Origin: Propionibacteriaceae bacterium
GTDB taxonomy: Bacteria > Actinomycetota > Actinomycetes > Propionibacteriales > Propionibacteriaceae
NCBI GenBank assembly: GCA_025965155.1
Contig: JAOPXN010000111.1
Span: 16,040 to 80,039, forward strand
Length of the DNA stretch: 64,000 nucleotides
Direction of reading: 5' to 3'
In this document: positions 10,938 through 18,899 of the stretch, piece by piece
Layout of the letters: each line of letters opens with the position of its first letter
How positions within the stretch are numbered: position 1 is the stretch's first letter
Position numbers and translations under genes: made by a program
The notes under the pieces: model-generated
What the model was told of the DNA's origin: nothing
Seen by the model: only the letters and a program-made list of their open reading frames with translations
Database searches by the model: none

Positions 10938-11765
10938 TCAGCCCTGCTGCGCCGCGGCATGCGCCAATCGGTCGATCCACAGCACCCCCGCGCCAGCCAG
11001 ACAGGCCCCGCCGATCAGACATCCCCAGCCGTACGGTCCCGACAGCAAGAAGCCGAGCGGGTCACCGCCGATGAGGAACCCGAGACCGAGACCGCAGAAC
11101 GGCAGCACGGCCATGATCTTCCCGGTCGCTCGAGGCGCCGACAGCTCGCCGGCGACCACGGCTCGGAGGCCCTCCTCCGTGGCCAGCGCCTCGGCGACCC
11201 GCTCCAGCGCCGACGCCAGTGGCGCGCCCGTCTGCGCACAGATGTGCCAGGCACGAGCCAGCTGCAGCAGACCTCCCTGCCCCGGCCGGCCCGCACCCAC
11301 GCGCCAGACGACGGTGACGTCGCCGCCCATCCGCTGGACCTGGTCAGCCTCTGCCAGCACCGCGCAGTCCTGGGCCGCAACCCGCAACGCCTCTGACGGG
11401 ACCCGCCCGACCCGCACCTGAGACGCCAGCACACTGCAAGCCTCAGCCACCGCCCGGCGCGCTTGAAGCGCCCGGCGGTCGGCGACCTGGACGGCGATCA
11501 GCCGCAGTACGACCCCGATCATGACCAGGGCCGTCGCGGCCAGCACCGCGGCCCTCGGACCGAGCAACAGCCAGACAACAAGGGGCAGACAGACACCGGC
11601 GGCCAGACCCAGCCGACCGAGGATTGTGCCGACCGGCCGGTCCGGCCGCGCCGAGTGGGACCCGCGCAACTCAGGGACGTCCAGCAACCGCTGCCGGACC
11701 TTCGCGCGGGGTGTCAGCGCCAGGATCACCGCTACGGCCGCGCACAGGCCGGACAACATTGTCAT
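10938..11765 (-). CDS. TadB-like type II secretion F-domain membrane protein (Rv3658c-like)
   Basis: 275 aa. Hydrophobic N-terminus (MTMLSGLCAAVAVILAL), a second helix pair around residues 55-85, then a T2SSF core with RALQARRAVAEACSVLASQVRVGR and HICAQTGAPLASALERVAEAL, and C-terminal helices. It is the integral-membrane partner of the following TadC-like protein. Its start overlaps the stop of the TadA-like ATPase by four bases, giving the same overlapping gene order as in mycobacteria and streptomycetes. Confidence 0.88.
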   Translation of the reverse strand: MTMLSGLCAAVAVILALTPRAKVRQRLLDVPELRGSHSARPDRPVGTILGRLGLAAGVCLPLVVWLLLGPRAAVLAATALVMIGVVLRLIAVQVADRRALQARRAVAEACSVLASQVRVGRVPSEALRVAAQDCAVLAEADQVQRMGGDVTVVWRVGAGRPGQGGLLQLARAWHICAQTGAPLASALERVAEALATEEGLRAVVAGELSAPRATGKIMAVLPFCGLGLGFLIGGDPLGFLLSGPYGWGCLIGGACLAGAGVLWIDRLAHAAAQQG

Positions 11766-12907
11766 CGGCTCAGCAGCCTCTCAAGCTGGCGCACTCCCGG
11801 ACCGGATCGCGTTCGCCCGTCGGTCAGGAAGTCCAGGGCACACTCGGTTCGGACCAGCCCCGTGCCTGGATCGACGGCTAGAACGTGGATCTCCTCCAGT
11901 CGCCGCCGGCCCGACTGCCGCCCGATGTGGAGAACCAGGTCGAGCGCGGCGGCGAGCTGGGCATGCAGGGCGGGGCGGCTCATGCCACCCAACGCGGCCA
12001 GGGCCTCCAGCCTCGCGGGTACGTCGGTGGCCGAGTTCGCGTGAACGGTGGCGCACCCTCCCTCATGGCCGGTGTTCATCGCGGCCAGCAGGTCGCGAAC
12101 CTCCGCGCCACGTACCTCGCCGACCACCAGCCGATCCGGACGCATCCGCAGCGACTGCCGCACGAGTTCGGTCAAGGTGATGGCCCCGGTCGACTCGGCG
12201 TTTGCCGGACGCCCCTCCAGCCAGACGACATGAGGATGATCGGGAGCCAGCTCCCGCGAGTCCTCCACGATCACGATCCGCTGGTCATCCGGTACGACGC
12301 CGAGCAGAGCCGCGAGCAGCGTCGTCTTGCCCGATCCGGTGCCGCCGCTGATCATGAAGGCGAGGCGTGCCGTAACAAGTTGGCGCAACAGCTGCTCCGC
12401 TCCGGCGCTCAAGCTGCCTCCCGCGACGCAGTCGGCCAGTGCGAATGCCCGGCGGGCGGGCATCCGTAACGATAGGCAGGTCCCCGGCGAGGCGAGGCTG
12501 CCGAGCACCGCGTGTACCCGAGTCCCGTCCTGCAGCCGGGCGTCCACGAACGGTGAGGCATCGTCGAGCCGACGCCCGACGGAGGACGCAATTCGTTGCG
12601 CCAGCCGGCGGACCGCCAGATCGGATTCAAACTTGACCCCGGTTAGCTCCAGGCCCTCGCCACGGTCGACGTAGACACGCTCGGGCCCGTTGACCAGCAC
12701 GTCGGTTACCCCGCTGAGCCGCAGCAGTGGGTCCAGCAACCCGGCACCGACACTCTCGCGGCGCAACGCGTCCACGGTCGCCAACAGTGCGGTGTCGGTG
12801 ACCACCTGCCCGGATGCCCGCATCGCGTCAGCGACATCCGCCGAGGTGTGGCCGCGGCTCAGCTGGGCCAACCGGCCGCGGACCGGCTCGAGCTCGACGG
12901 CACTCAT
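11762..12907 (-). CDS. TadA/CpaF-family secretion ATPase (Rv3659c-like)
   Basis: 381 aa. PilT/GspE-type hexameric ATPase powering pilin assembly. Motifs: SGVTDVLVNGPERVYVDRG in the N-terminal domain, Walker A SGGTGSGKTT (about residue 190), Asp box IVIVEDSRELA, Walker B region RPDRLVVGEVRGAEV, and His box MNTGHEGGCATVHANS. It is cytoplasmic and docks on TadB/TadC. It overlaps cpaE-like and tadB-like genes by ATGA on both sides. Confidence 0.95.
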   Translation of the reverse strand: MSAVELEPVRGRLAQLSRGHTSADVADAMRASGQVVTDTALLATVDALRRESVGAGLLDPLLRLSGVTDVLVNGPERVYVDRGEGLELTGVKFESDLAVRRLAQRIASSVGRRLDDASPFVDARLQDGTRVHAVLGSLASPGTCLSLRMPARRAFALADCVAGGSLSAGAEQLLRQLVTARLAFMISGGTGSGKTTLLAALLGVVPDDQRIVIVEDSRELAPDHPHVVWLEGRPANAESTGAITLTELVRQSLRMRPDRLVVGEVRGAEVRDLLAAMNTGHEGGCATVHANSATDVPARLEALAALGGMSRPALHAQLAAALDLVLHIGRQSGRRRLEEIHVLAVDPGTGLVRTECALDFLTDGRTRSGPGVRQLERLLSR

Positions 12908-13980
12908 GCGGCTGGCCGTGCGTTCAGCTCGGGCCAGTCCAGGACCGCCCGACAGGCCCGACCCAGCGCACTACGAGACATCCGGGCCGGTGGGTCGCCC
13001 CGCTCTGCACCGGCCCGCAGGGACGGGTCGTCGGCCACCCAAGCCAGCAGTGGCAGGCCCAGTCCCTCAGCGACCGTCTCCGGGCCAACGGTCCGGCGGC
13101 GCGGAACCCGGACCACCAGACCGGTGGTGCCGGACACGTCACCGAGCTGCTCAAGCAACCGCGTCCCGGCGGCGATGCTTCGCAGGTCAGCCACGGCCGT
13201 CAGCACCAAAGCGTCCGCTCGGCGGAGCACCTCGCGCCCGGCCGGGCCCAGCGTTCGGGGTAGATCCACCACCACCAGATCATGGCTTCGAGTGGCGGAG
13301 ATCAGGACCGCCTTCATCGCGTCCGGTCCGGGGTCGGACGACTCGGTCCGCGCCATCGACAACACATCAACCCCATCCACCCGCGGCACCTGGCCCGCCA
13401 AGTCGCCAAGGTGGCCCCGGGCAGCGATCAGGCGCGGCCAACGCCATCCCGGCGCCCGCTCGGCACCCAGCAGCAGGTCGATACCGCCGCCCAATGGATC
13501 GGCATCGACCAGCAGGCATCGTTGTGCCCGCAACGCAGCCGTGACGACGAGCCCGGCAGCGCAGGTGGACGCCCCCGCTCCGCCCGACGCGCCGACCACG
13601 GCCAGCAGCCGGCCGCCGCCGATCCGTGAACCGACCGCATCAGCCACAGCCCCGGTCAGCCAGCCCACGCCACTCGGCAACGACGCCACCGCAGCACCGA
13701 GCGGGACTGACCAGGCGTGCAGCAGGTCGCGGGCGTGGTCTGGCCCGACCACGTACGCCTCGGCCCGACGCGGAAGCATCATCGCGGCCACCGCCGAGGC
13801 CTGGTCGATACCGACCAGCACGGCAGCCGCGCGGACCCAGCGAGACCGTACGGCACCCGCATCGGGCAGCACCTCGAGCTCCACGTCGACCGCCGCCGCG
13901 ACCGCCAGCACCTGGTCGAGCAACTCCTCATCCGCGGTCACCACCACAGCGCAGGAACGGCTTCCCGATCGATCAGTCAT
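12904..13980 (-). CDS. CpaE/Ssd-like MinD-family ATPase (Rv3660c-like)
   Basis: 358 aa from ATG at 13980. A degenerate receiver-like N-terminal half (to about residue 120) precedes a ParA/MinD-type domain: the deviant P-loop region VVGASGGAGASTCA (Gly-Ala-Ser in place of Gly-Lys-Thr), LLVDADPLGGGIDLLLGA, and VVVDLPRTLG. The M. tuberculosis counterpart is described as a septum-site-determining homologue and the family localises Tad machines at the pole. The absence of the P-loop Lys-Thr suggests weak or altered ATPase activity. First gene of the Tad operon; its promoter must lie in the intergenic region to its right. Confidence 0.88.
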   Translation of the reverse strand: MTDRSGSRSCAVVVTADEELLDQVLAVAAAVDVELEVLPDAGAVRSRWVRAAAVLVGIDQASAVAAMMLPRRAEAYVVGPDHARDLLHAWSVPLGAAVASLPSGVGWLTGAVADAVGSRIGGGRLLAVVGASGGAGASTCAAGLVVTAALRAQRCLLVDADPLGGGIDLLLGAERAPGWRWPRLIAARGHLGDLAGQVPRVDGVDVLSMARTESSDPGPDAMKAVLISATRSHDLVVVDLPRTLGPAGREVLRRADALVLTAVADLRSIAAGTRLLEQLGDVSGTTGLVVRVPRRRTVGPETVAEGLGLPLLAWVADDPSLRAGAERGDPPARMSRSALGRACRAVLDWPELNARPAA

Positions 13981-14193
13981 GCCGTCACTCTGCCTCGCCC
14001 GGGGTGAGAAATGCAGGGCGTCGGAGCATCTGTGGATCCCGGTGTGCCCGGCTCTGCGCTGTGGAAAACCGAGGGGGTTGTTGATCATGGTGTCGGGTCG
14101 GCGCCAATACTTTCGCGCGCTGCAGTGCGGAGACGCTCGGCGCAGTCGTACCCGCAGATATACGACGGTTAAATGGCGGCAAGACACGCCGAG
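13981..14193. other. Intergenic leader of the Tad operon
   Basis: Noncoding stretch between the cpaE-like start and the proposed structured RNA. It must contain the minus-strand promoter of the Tad operon. I recognise no unambiguous promoter hexamers and no coding sequence. Confidence 0.5.
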
Positions 14194-14194
14194 C

Positions 14195-14510
14195 TATAAG
14201 TTTTCTTTTGCCTGTAACCCTTTTCAAGTCGTCGGTGAAGGGGTACAACTGAGTGCAAGAGACACTGACTCGTAGACGAAGAGTGAGCAACATGCAACTT
14301 CCGAGGGTGGCCGCAAGCCGCTCCGGCTTAGTCTTCGAGCTACTAGCCAGTGGACCTTGCACGCCAGCCAAGTACCCACGTGCCGATCACCCATCGAAAT
14401 GGGTCGTTGGATCCAGGCTTGCCCTGGGCCAACACTGTTGATACGCACGCTTGGTCACCTGGCTTGGTGTGCCAGGCACGGCGCCCGTATTACATACGGG
14501 CGCCGAGTCA
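14195..14510 (+). ncRNA. Candidate Ms1/MTS2823-like structured RNA
   Basis: About 300 nt between cpaE-like and fic-like genes without a convincing ORF but dense in perfect hairpins: AAGCCG-CTC-CGGCTT (14315-14329), ACCCAT-CGAA-ATGGGT (14389-14404), CCAGG-CTTGC-CCTGG (14413-14427), CCTGGC-(7)-GCCAGG (14458-14476), and an 11-bp terminator hairpin (14479-14505). An AT-rich stretch with TATAAG (14195-14200) could be the promoter -10. In M. tuberculosis the abundant RNA MTS2823 (Ms1 in M. smegmatis, which binds core RNA polymerase) lies beside the cpaE homologue Rv3660c on this side of the Tad block. Homology is inferred from synteny, size and structure; the 5' end is approximate. Confidence 0.65.
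14479..14505 (+). terminator. Perfect 11-bp hairpin, 3' end of the candidate RNA
   Basis: CGGCGCCCGTA (14479-14489), loop TTACA, TACGGGCGCCG (14495-14505). Very stable stem, no T-run. It could also insulate the convergent fic-like gene ending at 14584. Confidence 0.8.
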
Positions 14511-14583
14511 TGTCCCCCAATGGTTTGCCTAGCTAACCGATCTGCGCTGGGTAAATCTGCTCCTCTCAGATGATCAGTTGCGA

Positions 14584-15306
14584 TCAGCTGCGACGCGGAC
14601 GGGACGGCGACAGCCCCGACACCTCCGCGCCGTACGCCACAGCCTGGGCGCAGTGCAGCAGCCAGCCTTTGACTCCGGCAGCTCCTCCATCGCGATAGCC
14701 GACCAACCGCCGTCCGTACTCCTCACCGGCAGCCAGGTGGCCGGCCTCCACCACGATCACCGCAGCTGGATCAACCCCCGCGTCGATGAGCACCATGTGC
14801 TCCAGGCACCGAGCAACAAGGGCGTCGCCGCAGCCGAACGGCTCGACCGTGGCAAGCTCGGCGTGCACCACCGCCGCTAGCACGATCGCAGACGCCGTGG
14901 TGGGCGAGGTCAATAGCCGGGTCAGCCCCACCATCCGGTGCGACACCTGATCGTCATCGCGGACCCGACCCAGCTCGGCGTCCGTCACCAGGCCGTGAGC
15001 CAGCAGCGCGTGGGCGCGCGCCATTGCCTGGCCCGGCGAGACGCGGACCAGCGGGCTGAGGCCGACGAGCTCGGTATAGAGACGGACCACGCCGGAGAGC
15101 CACCTCCCCGGGTCGTCACTGAGCTGTGCGCTGGCGCGAGCACCGGCCAGCAGCGCCTGCGCCGACTGCTCGGCCGTAACCTGGCGGAAGCCGCGGTCCC
15201 TCAGCACCGCGTCCACAGCGGCCCGCGCGGCAACCACGGCGGACGGCACACCCTCGAGCAGCGTCAGATCGGCTAGCGGGTCGGCCACGACTAGAGTCTG
15301 CACCAT
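14584..15306 (-). CDS. Degenerate Fic-domain-like protein of the Tad neighbourhood
   Basis: 240 aa if read from ATG at 15306; a GTG at 15303 or further in is possible because the ATG overlaps the divergent gene's start. The C-terminal half has the Fido-fold signature region in decayed form: V-E-P-F-G-C-G-D-A-L-V-A-R (residues 154-166) where active Fic enzymes have HPFxDGNGRxxR. The catalytic His is Glu and the GNGR anion loop is lost, so AMPylation activity is not expected. Streptomycetes carry a similar gene, usually labelled oxidoreductase or Fic, next to the Tad/Ssd genes. Function unknown. Confidence 0.7.
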   Translation of the reverse strand: MVQTLVVADPLADLTLLEGVPSAVVAARAAVDAVLRDRGFRQVTAEQSAQALLAGARASAQLSDDPGRWLSGVVRLYTELVGLSPLVRVSPGQAMARAHALLAHGLVTDAELGRVRDDDQVSHRMVGLTRLLTSPTTASAIVLAAVVHAELATVEPFGCGDALVARCLEHMVLIDAGVDPAAVIVVEAGHLAAGEEYGRRLVGYRDGGAAGVKGWLLHCAQAVAYGAEVSGLSPSRPRRS

Positions 15307-16060
15307 GAGTCGCCCGCGCCGGAGTCTGTACCCAGCGGCAGCGCCCGTCTGGATGGCGGGCACCGCACCCGCCCGCATCGTCGACCTCGGGTCCGGAACC
15401 GGCGCCTTCGCCCAGTCGCTGGCCGAGCTGGGCCATGAGGTGTTCTGCGTGGACCGTGACGTCGACCTGGTGGCCAAGCTTCCCGACAAGCTCGGTACCC
15501 GGCTGCACATCGCCGGACAGGCGGAGGCGCTGCCCTTCCTGTCGTGCCAGTTCGACGTCGTCACCGCCTCGCAGACCCTGCACCGGTTCGCGCCCGGGCT
15601 GGCGATGTCGGAGATTGCGCGGGTACTCCGACCGGGCGGATATCTGGCCGTGGCCTACAACACCCGCGACGACACTGTGCCATGGGTACGCCGGCTGACA
15701 AACCTGATGAAGGCAGCCGATCCCGAGGCGATGAGTGGTGACTACGGCGTCGACTCGGTCCAGTCGATCGCAGAGAGCCCATACTTTGGCGACCTCGAGC
15801 GCAAGAACTTCCGCAACTGGGTTCCGATCACCCGGTCCGGCTTGATCGCGATGGTGGAGCGGCGGCCCTCGACTGCCGGGCTCGACCCCGCCGTCCGAGA
15901 TCGGCTGCTTCGGGAGGTGGGCGAGCTCTACGACAGCTCCGCCCGCTCGCCCGAGCCGCTGCTGCTGCCGTTCCAGGCCTCCTGCTGGCGCGCCATGGTC
16001 GACCACTCCCAGCTGAGCATGGCCGACGCCATCGACGATGTGCTGGAGATCCGACTCTGA
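15305..16060 (+). CDS. Class I SAM-dependent methyltransferase
   Basis: 251 aa. SAM-binding motif I is IVDLGSGTGAFAQ (about residues 22-34) with the acidic post-I residue in EVFCVDRD. Motif with QAEALPF and FDVVTASQTLHRF (motif II/III) follow, then LRPGGYLAVAYNTRD. This is the UbiE/COQ5-like Methyltransf_11 layout; the substrate is unknown. The N-terminus (SRPRRSLYPAAAPVW) is short, and the ATG lies where a leaderless transcript could start. It is divergent from the fic-like gene with overlapping start codons. Confidence 0.85.
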   Translation: MSRPRRSLYPAAAPVWMAGTAPARIVDLGSGTGAFAQSLAELGHEVFCVDRDVDLVAKLPDKLGTRLHIAGQAEALPFLSCQFDVVTASQTLHRFAPGLAMSEIARVLRPGGYLAVAYNTRDDTVPWVRRLTNLMKAADPEAMSGDYGVDSVQSIAESPYFGDLERKNFRNWVPITRSGLIAMVERRPSTAGLDPAVRDRLLREVGELYDSSARSPEPLLLPFQASCWRAMVDHSQLSMADAIDDVLEIRL

Positions 16061-16066
16061 GGGAGT

Positions 16067-16126
16067 CCCTACCGGCAACGGAGGACCCGAGGCGGTAACT
16101 CTTCCTGCTACGGCCTCGGGGTAGGG
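16067..16126 (+). terminator. Nested hairpin after the methyltransferase gene
   Basis: Outer arms CCCTACC (16067-16073) and GGTAGGG (16120-16126), inner arms CCCGAGGC (16086-16093) and GCCTCGGG (16113-16120). It starts seven bases past the stop codon. A GATAAT (16126-16131) directly after it could be a -10 element for the DUF485/actP transcript. Confidence 0.6.
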
Positions 16127-16194
16127 ATAATGTCTTCGTTGCGGACCACCGCGAATCCCTCGGGAACACTGTCGTTCTACCAGTGGAGGACACC

Positions 16195-16566
16195 ATGGCA
16201 CAGGGAACCTCGGGTCTTTCTGGAACTCCAGACTCGGCACGTACCGATCACGACCGGCAGGTGTACAACGAGATGGCTCAGCGCGCGGACTTCCTCGAGC
16301 TACGGCGCCGCTACCGCCGCTTCGCCTTCCCCGCCACGATCGGCTTCATGGTCTGGTACATCACCTACGTGGTGTGCAACAACTGGGCGCGGGACTTTAT
16401 GGCCACCCCTGTCATCGGCCACATCAACATTGCCATCGTGTTCGGCCTGCTGCAGTTCGTGTCGACCTTTGCCATCGCATTCTTCTACGCACGTTACGCG
16501 GAGAAGGAGCTAGACCCGCTGTCCACTCGGCTGCGTCGCCAGTTCAACCAGGCGACCGGCCGATGA
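16195..16566 (+). CDS. DUF485 membrane protein (YjcH-like), ActP partner
   Basis: 123 aa from ATG at 16195, five bases after a GGAGG; an upstream in-frame ATG at 16183 lacks a ribosome-binding site. Charged N-terminus, then two transmembrane helices (FPATIGFMVWYITYVV and NIAIVFGLLQFVSTFAIAFFY) with the DUF485 signature between them. DUF485 genes almost always precede actP. The stop overlaps the actP start (ATGA), so the two are translated together. Its role in acetate transport is unproven. Confidence 0.92.
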   Translation: MAQGTSGLSGTPDSARTDHDRQVYNEMAQRADFLELRRRYRRFAFPATIGFMVWYITYVVCNNWARDFMATPVIGHINIAIVFGLLQFVSTFAIAFFYARYAEKELDPLSTRLRRQFNQATGR

Positions 16567-18200
16567 GCGCGGTCCTGCTGCTGCCGCTCGCCACCGACAG
16601 CAACCGATGGCTCACTCTGGGGCTATTCTTCGCGGTCGTTGCCCTAACGCTGTACATCACCTTCTGGGCCTCCCGCCAGAACCAGTCGGCCGCCGACTAC
16701 TACGCCGGCGGGCGGTCCTTCACCGGCTTTCAGAATGGCCTGGCCATCGGCGGGGACTACATGTCGGCCGCATCGTTCCTTGGCATCTCGGGCTCCATCG
16801 CCCTGTACGGGTACGACGGCTTCCTCTACTCCATCGGCTTCCTGGTCGCCTGGCTGGTCGCGCTGCTGCTCGTTGCCGAGCTGCTCCGCAACTCAGGGAA
16901 GTACACCATGGCCGACCAGCTGGCCTTCCGGATGCGGCAGACACCGGTCCGCAGTGCCGCGGCCACCTCCACGATCGTGGTCTCGATCTTCTACCTGCTG
17001 GCCCAGATGGTAGGAGCCGGCAGCCTGGTCGCGCTGCTGCTCGGGGTCAACTCGCCGGTGATCAAGAATGTCGTCATTGTCGGCGTCGGTGTGCTGATGA
17101 TCATCTATGTCACCTTCGGCGGCATGAAGGGCACTACCTGGGTGCAGATCGTCAAGGCCGTGCTGCTGATGGTCGGCACCTTGTTGATCACCGTCTTGGT
17201 GCTGGCGAAGTTCGGGTTCAACCTCTCCGCGCTGCTGGGCGCCGCGGCGGAGAAGTCGGGCAAAGGTGAAGCCTTCCTCCAGCCGGGACAGCTGTACGGG
17301 AAGGACCTGGTCGGCAAGTTCGACTTCCTGTCCCTCGGGCTGGCGCTGGTGCTCGGAACCGCCGGCCTTCCCCACATCTTGATCAGGTTCTACACCACAC
17401 CCACCGCGAAGGCAGCCCGCAAGTCGGTGCTGTGGGCGATCGGGCTGATCGGCAGCTTCTACCTGATGACGCTTGTTCTCGGCTTCGGCGCTGCGGCGCT
17501 GGTCGACACCGCCCCCGGCAGCCAGATCGCCACTTCCTCCGGCAACGCCGCATCCCCGCTGCTGGCCCAGGCTGTGGGCGGTGGTGAGGGTTCTCTCGGC
17601 GGGTCGATCCTGCTTGCCTTCATCTCGGCCGTGGCATTCGCGACCATCTTGGCGGTGGTTGCCGGGCTGACGCTGACCTCGGCATCATCGGTGGCGCATG
17701 ACCTCTACGCCAACGTGATCATGAAGGGCCGGGCGAGCGAACGCAGCGAGATGATCGTGGTCCGCATAGCCGCCTTCGTGATCGGCGCGGTGGCCATCAC
17801 CCTGGCCATTCCGGCCCAGCGACTCAACATCGCCTTTCTGGTCGCGCTGGCCTTCGCCGTCGCTGCCTCGGCCAACCTCCCGGCACTCTTGTTCAACCTG
17901 TTCTGGCGCCGGTTCAACACGGCCGGGGCAACCTGGAGCATCTACGGTGGCCTGGTTGCCGCGGTGGGTCTGGTGTTGTTCTCGCCGGTGGTCTCCGGCA
18001 CGCCGACCTCGCTGTTTCCCGACACCGATTTCGCCTGGTTCCCGCTGCGGAACCCGGGTCTGGTTTCGATCCCGGTCGGGTTCGCGTGCGGCGTGCTGGC
18101 AACCTTGATCAGCAAGGACACCAGCAGCCAGGTACGGTACGACGAGCTGTCGGTTCGCGCCCTCACCGGAGCTGGGGCGGAAGGGGCAACGAAGCACTGA
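16563..18200 (+). CDS. actP: Sodium:solute symporter family cation/acetate symporter
   Basis: 545 aa from ATG at 16563. SSS-family transporter with about 13 helices: ITFWASRQNQSAADYYAGGRSF at TM1/loop, IGGDYMSAASFLGISG, TMADQLAFRMR, TFGGMKGTTWVQI, GTAGLPHILIRFYTTPTAKAAR and VVAGLTLTSASSVAHDLY are hallmark ActP blocks. It takes up acetate and related short monocarboxylates across the membrane; acs 6 kb downstream would activate them. Near residue 395 the GRASERSEM stretch is encoded by a GAGCGAACGCAGCGAG-type sequence common in actinobacterial genes. Confidence 0.93.
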   Translation: MSAVLLLPLATDSNRWLTLGLFFAVVALTLYITFWASRQNQSAADYYAGGRSFTGFQNGLAIGGDYMSAASFLGISGSIALYGYDGFLYSIGFLVAWLVALLLVAELLRNSGKYTMADQLAFRMRQTPVRSAAATSTIVVSIFYLLAQMVGAGSLVALLLGVNSPVIKNVVIVGVGVLMIIYVTFGGMKGTTWVQIVKAVLLMVGTLLITVLVLAKFGFNLSALLGAAAEKSGKGEAFLQPGQLYGKDLVGKFDFLSLGLALVLGTAGLPHILIRFYTTPTAKAARKSVLWAIGLIGSFYLMTLVLGFGAAALVDTAPGSQIATSSGNAASPLLAQAVGGGEGSLGGSILLAFISAVAFATILAVVAGLTLTSASSVAHDLYANVIMKGRASERSEMIVVRIAAFVIGAVAITLAIPAQRLNIAFLVALAFAVAASANLPALLFNLFWRRFNTAGATWSIYGGLVAAVGLVLFSPVVSGTPTSLFPDTDFAWFPLRNPGLVSIPVGFACGVLATLISKDTSSQVRYDELSVRALTGAGAEGATKH

Positions 18201-18236
18201 CCCGCCGGACACAGATGCCGCGCGACTCTGAACGGA

Positions 18237-18854
18237 TTGTATGGAGGTGAGGAGCTGTCCACCGGCGAGCTGATCGAGGATGCCGAGATCGACGGCGTCG
18301 ACCTCGGCGGTGCGGACCTGGGGGCAGCTCAGTACCGGAACTGCACCTTCCGCGACGTCGACCTGACCGAGGTCAAGACCCGAGGCGCCGTCTTCGACAG
18401 CTGCGAGTTCCGCGGGTGCCGGTTCAATGCCTCGGAGCACATCAACTCAGCCTTCGTGGCCTGCAGCTTTCGCCGGACGTCCTTCTTCACCGCCACCCTC
18501 AGCGGCTGCAAGATGTCGGGCAGCACCTTCGTGGAGTGCACAATGACGCCGCTGACCGTCATCGGCGGCGTATGGCAAGGGGTCTCGCTCCGCGGCGCGA
18601 AACTGAGGCGGCTGGACCTGTCCGCGCTCGACCTGCGGGAGGCCGACCTCTCCGACGCTGACCTGACCGGGGCACGGCTGCGCGACTGCGACCTGTCACA
18701 TGCGCGCCTGCGGGCGACCGTCCTGACCGATGCCGACCTGTCCGGTGCGCGGCTGGCAGCGGTGGATCTCCGGACAACCGTGATGCACGACACCGTCCTC
18801 GACCTCAATGGGATGGTTGCGCTGGCGGAGGCCCACGGGGCCCGACTCGCTTAA
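18237..18854 (+). CDS. Pentapeptide-repeat protein
   Basis: 205 aa from a TTG at 18237; the exact start is unsure because a GGAGGTGAGGAG purine run at 18243-18254 lies just inside. Repeats of the A(D/N)LxX type run through the protein (GVDLGGADLGA, CTFRDVDLTEVKT, AKLRRLDLSALDLREADLSDADLTGARL, DADLSGARL), predicting a right-handed quadrilateral beta-helix. A Cys-rich central portion (CEFRGCRF, CSF, CKM, CTM) is unusual. Similar proteins include DNA mimics such as MfpA/Qnr that protect gyrase, but most have no known role, and sequence alone does not assign that function. Confidence 0.85.
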   Translation: MYGGEELSTGELIEDAEIDGVDLGGADLGAAQYRNCTFRDVDLTEVKTRGAVFDSCEFRGCRFNASEHINSAFVACSFRRTSFFTATLSGCKMSGSTFVECTMTPLTVIGGVWQGVSLRGAKLRRLDLSALDLREADLSDADLTGARLRDCDLSHARLRATVLTDADLSGARLAAVDLRTTVMHDTVLDLNGMVALAEAHGARLA

Positions 18855-18899
18855 CGGGCCCCTCCCTGACGCGTTGGGGTCGGCCAGCTCCGGCGCCAC

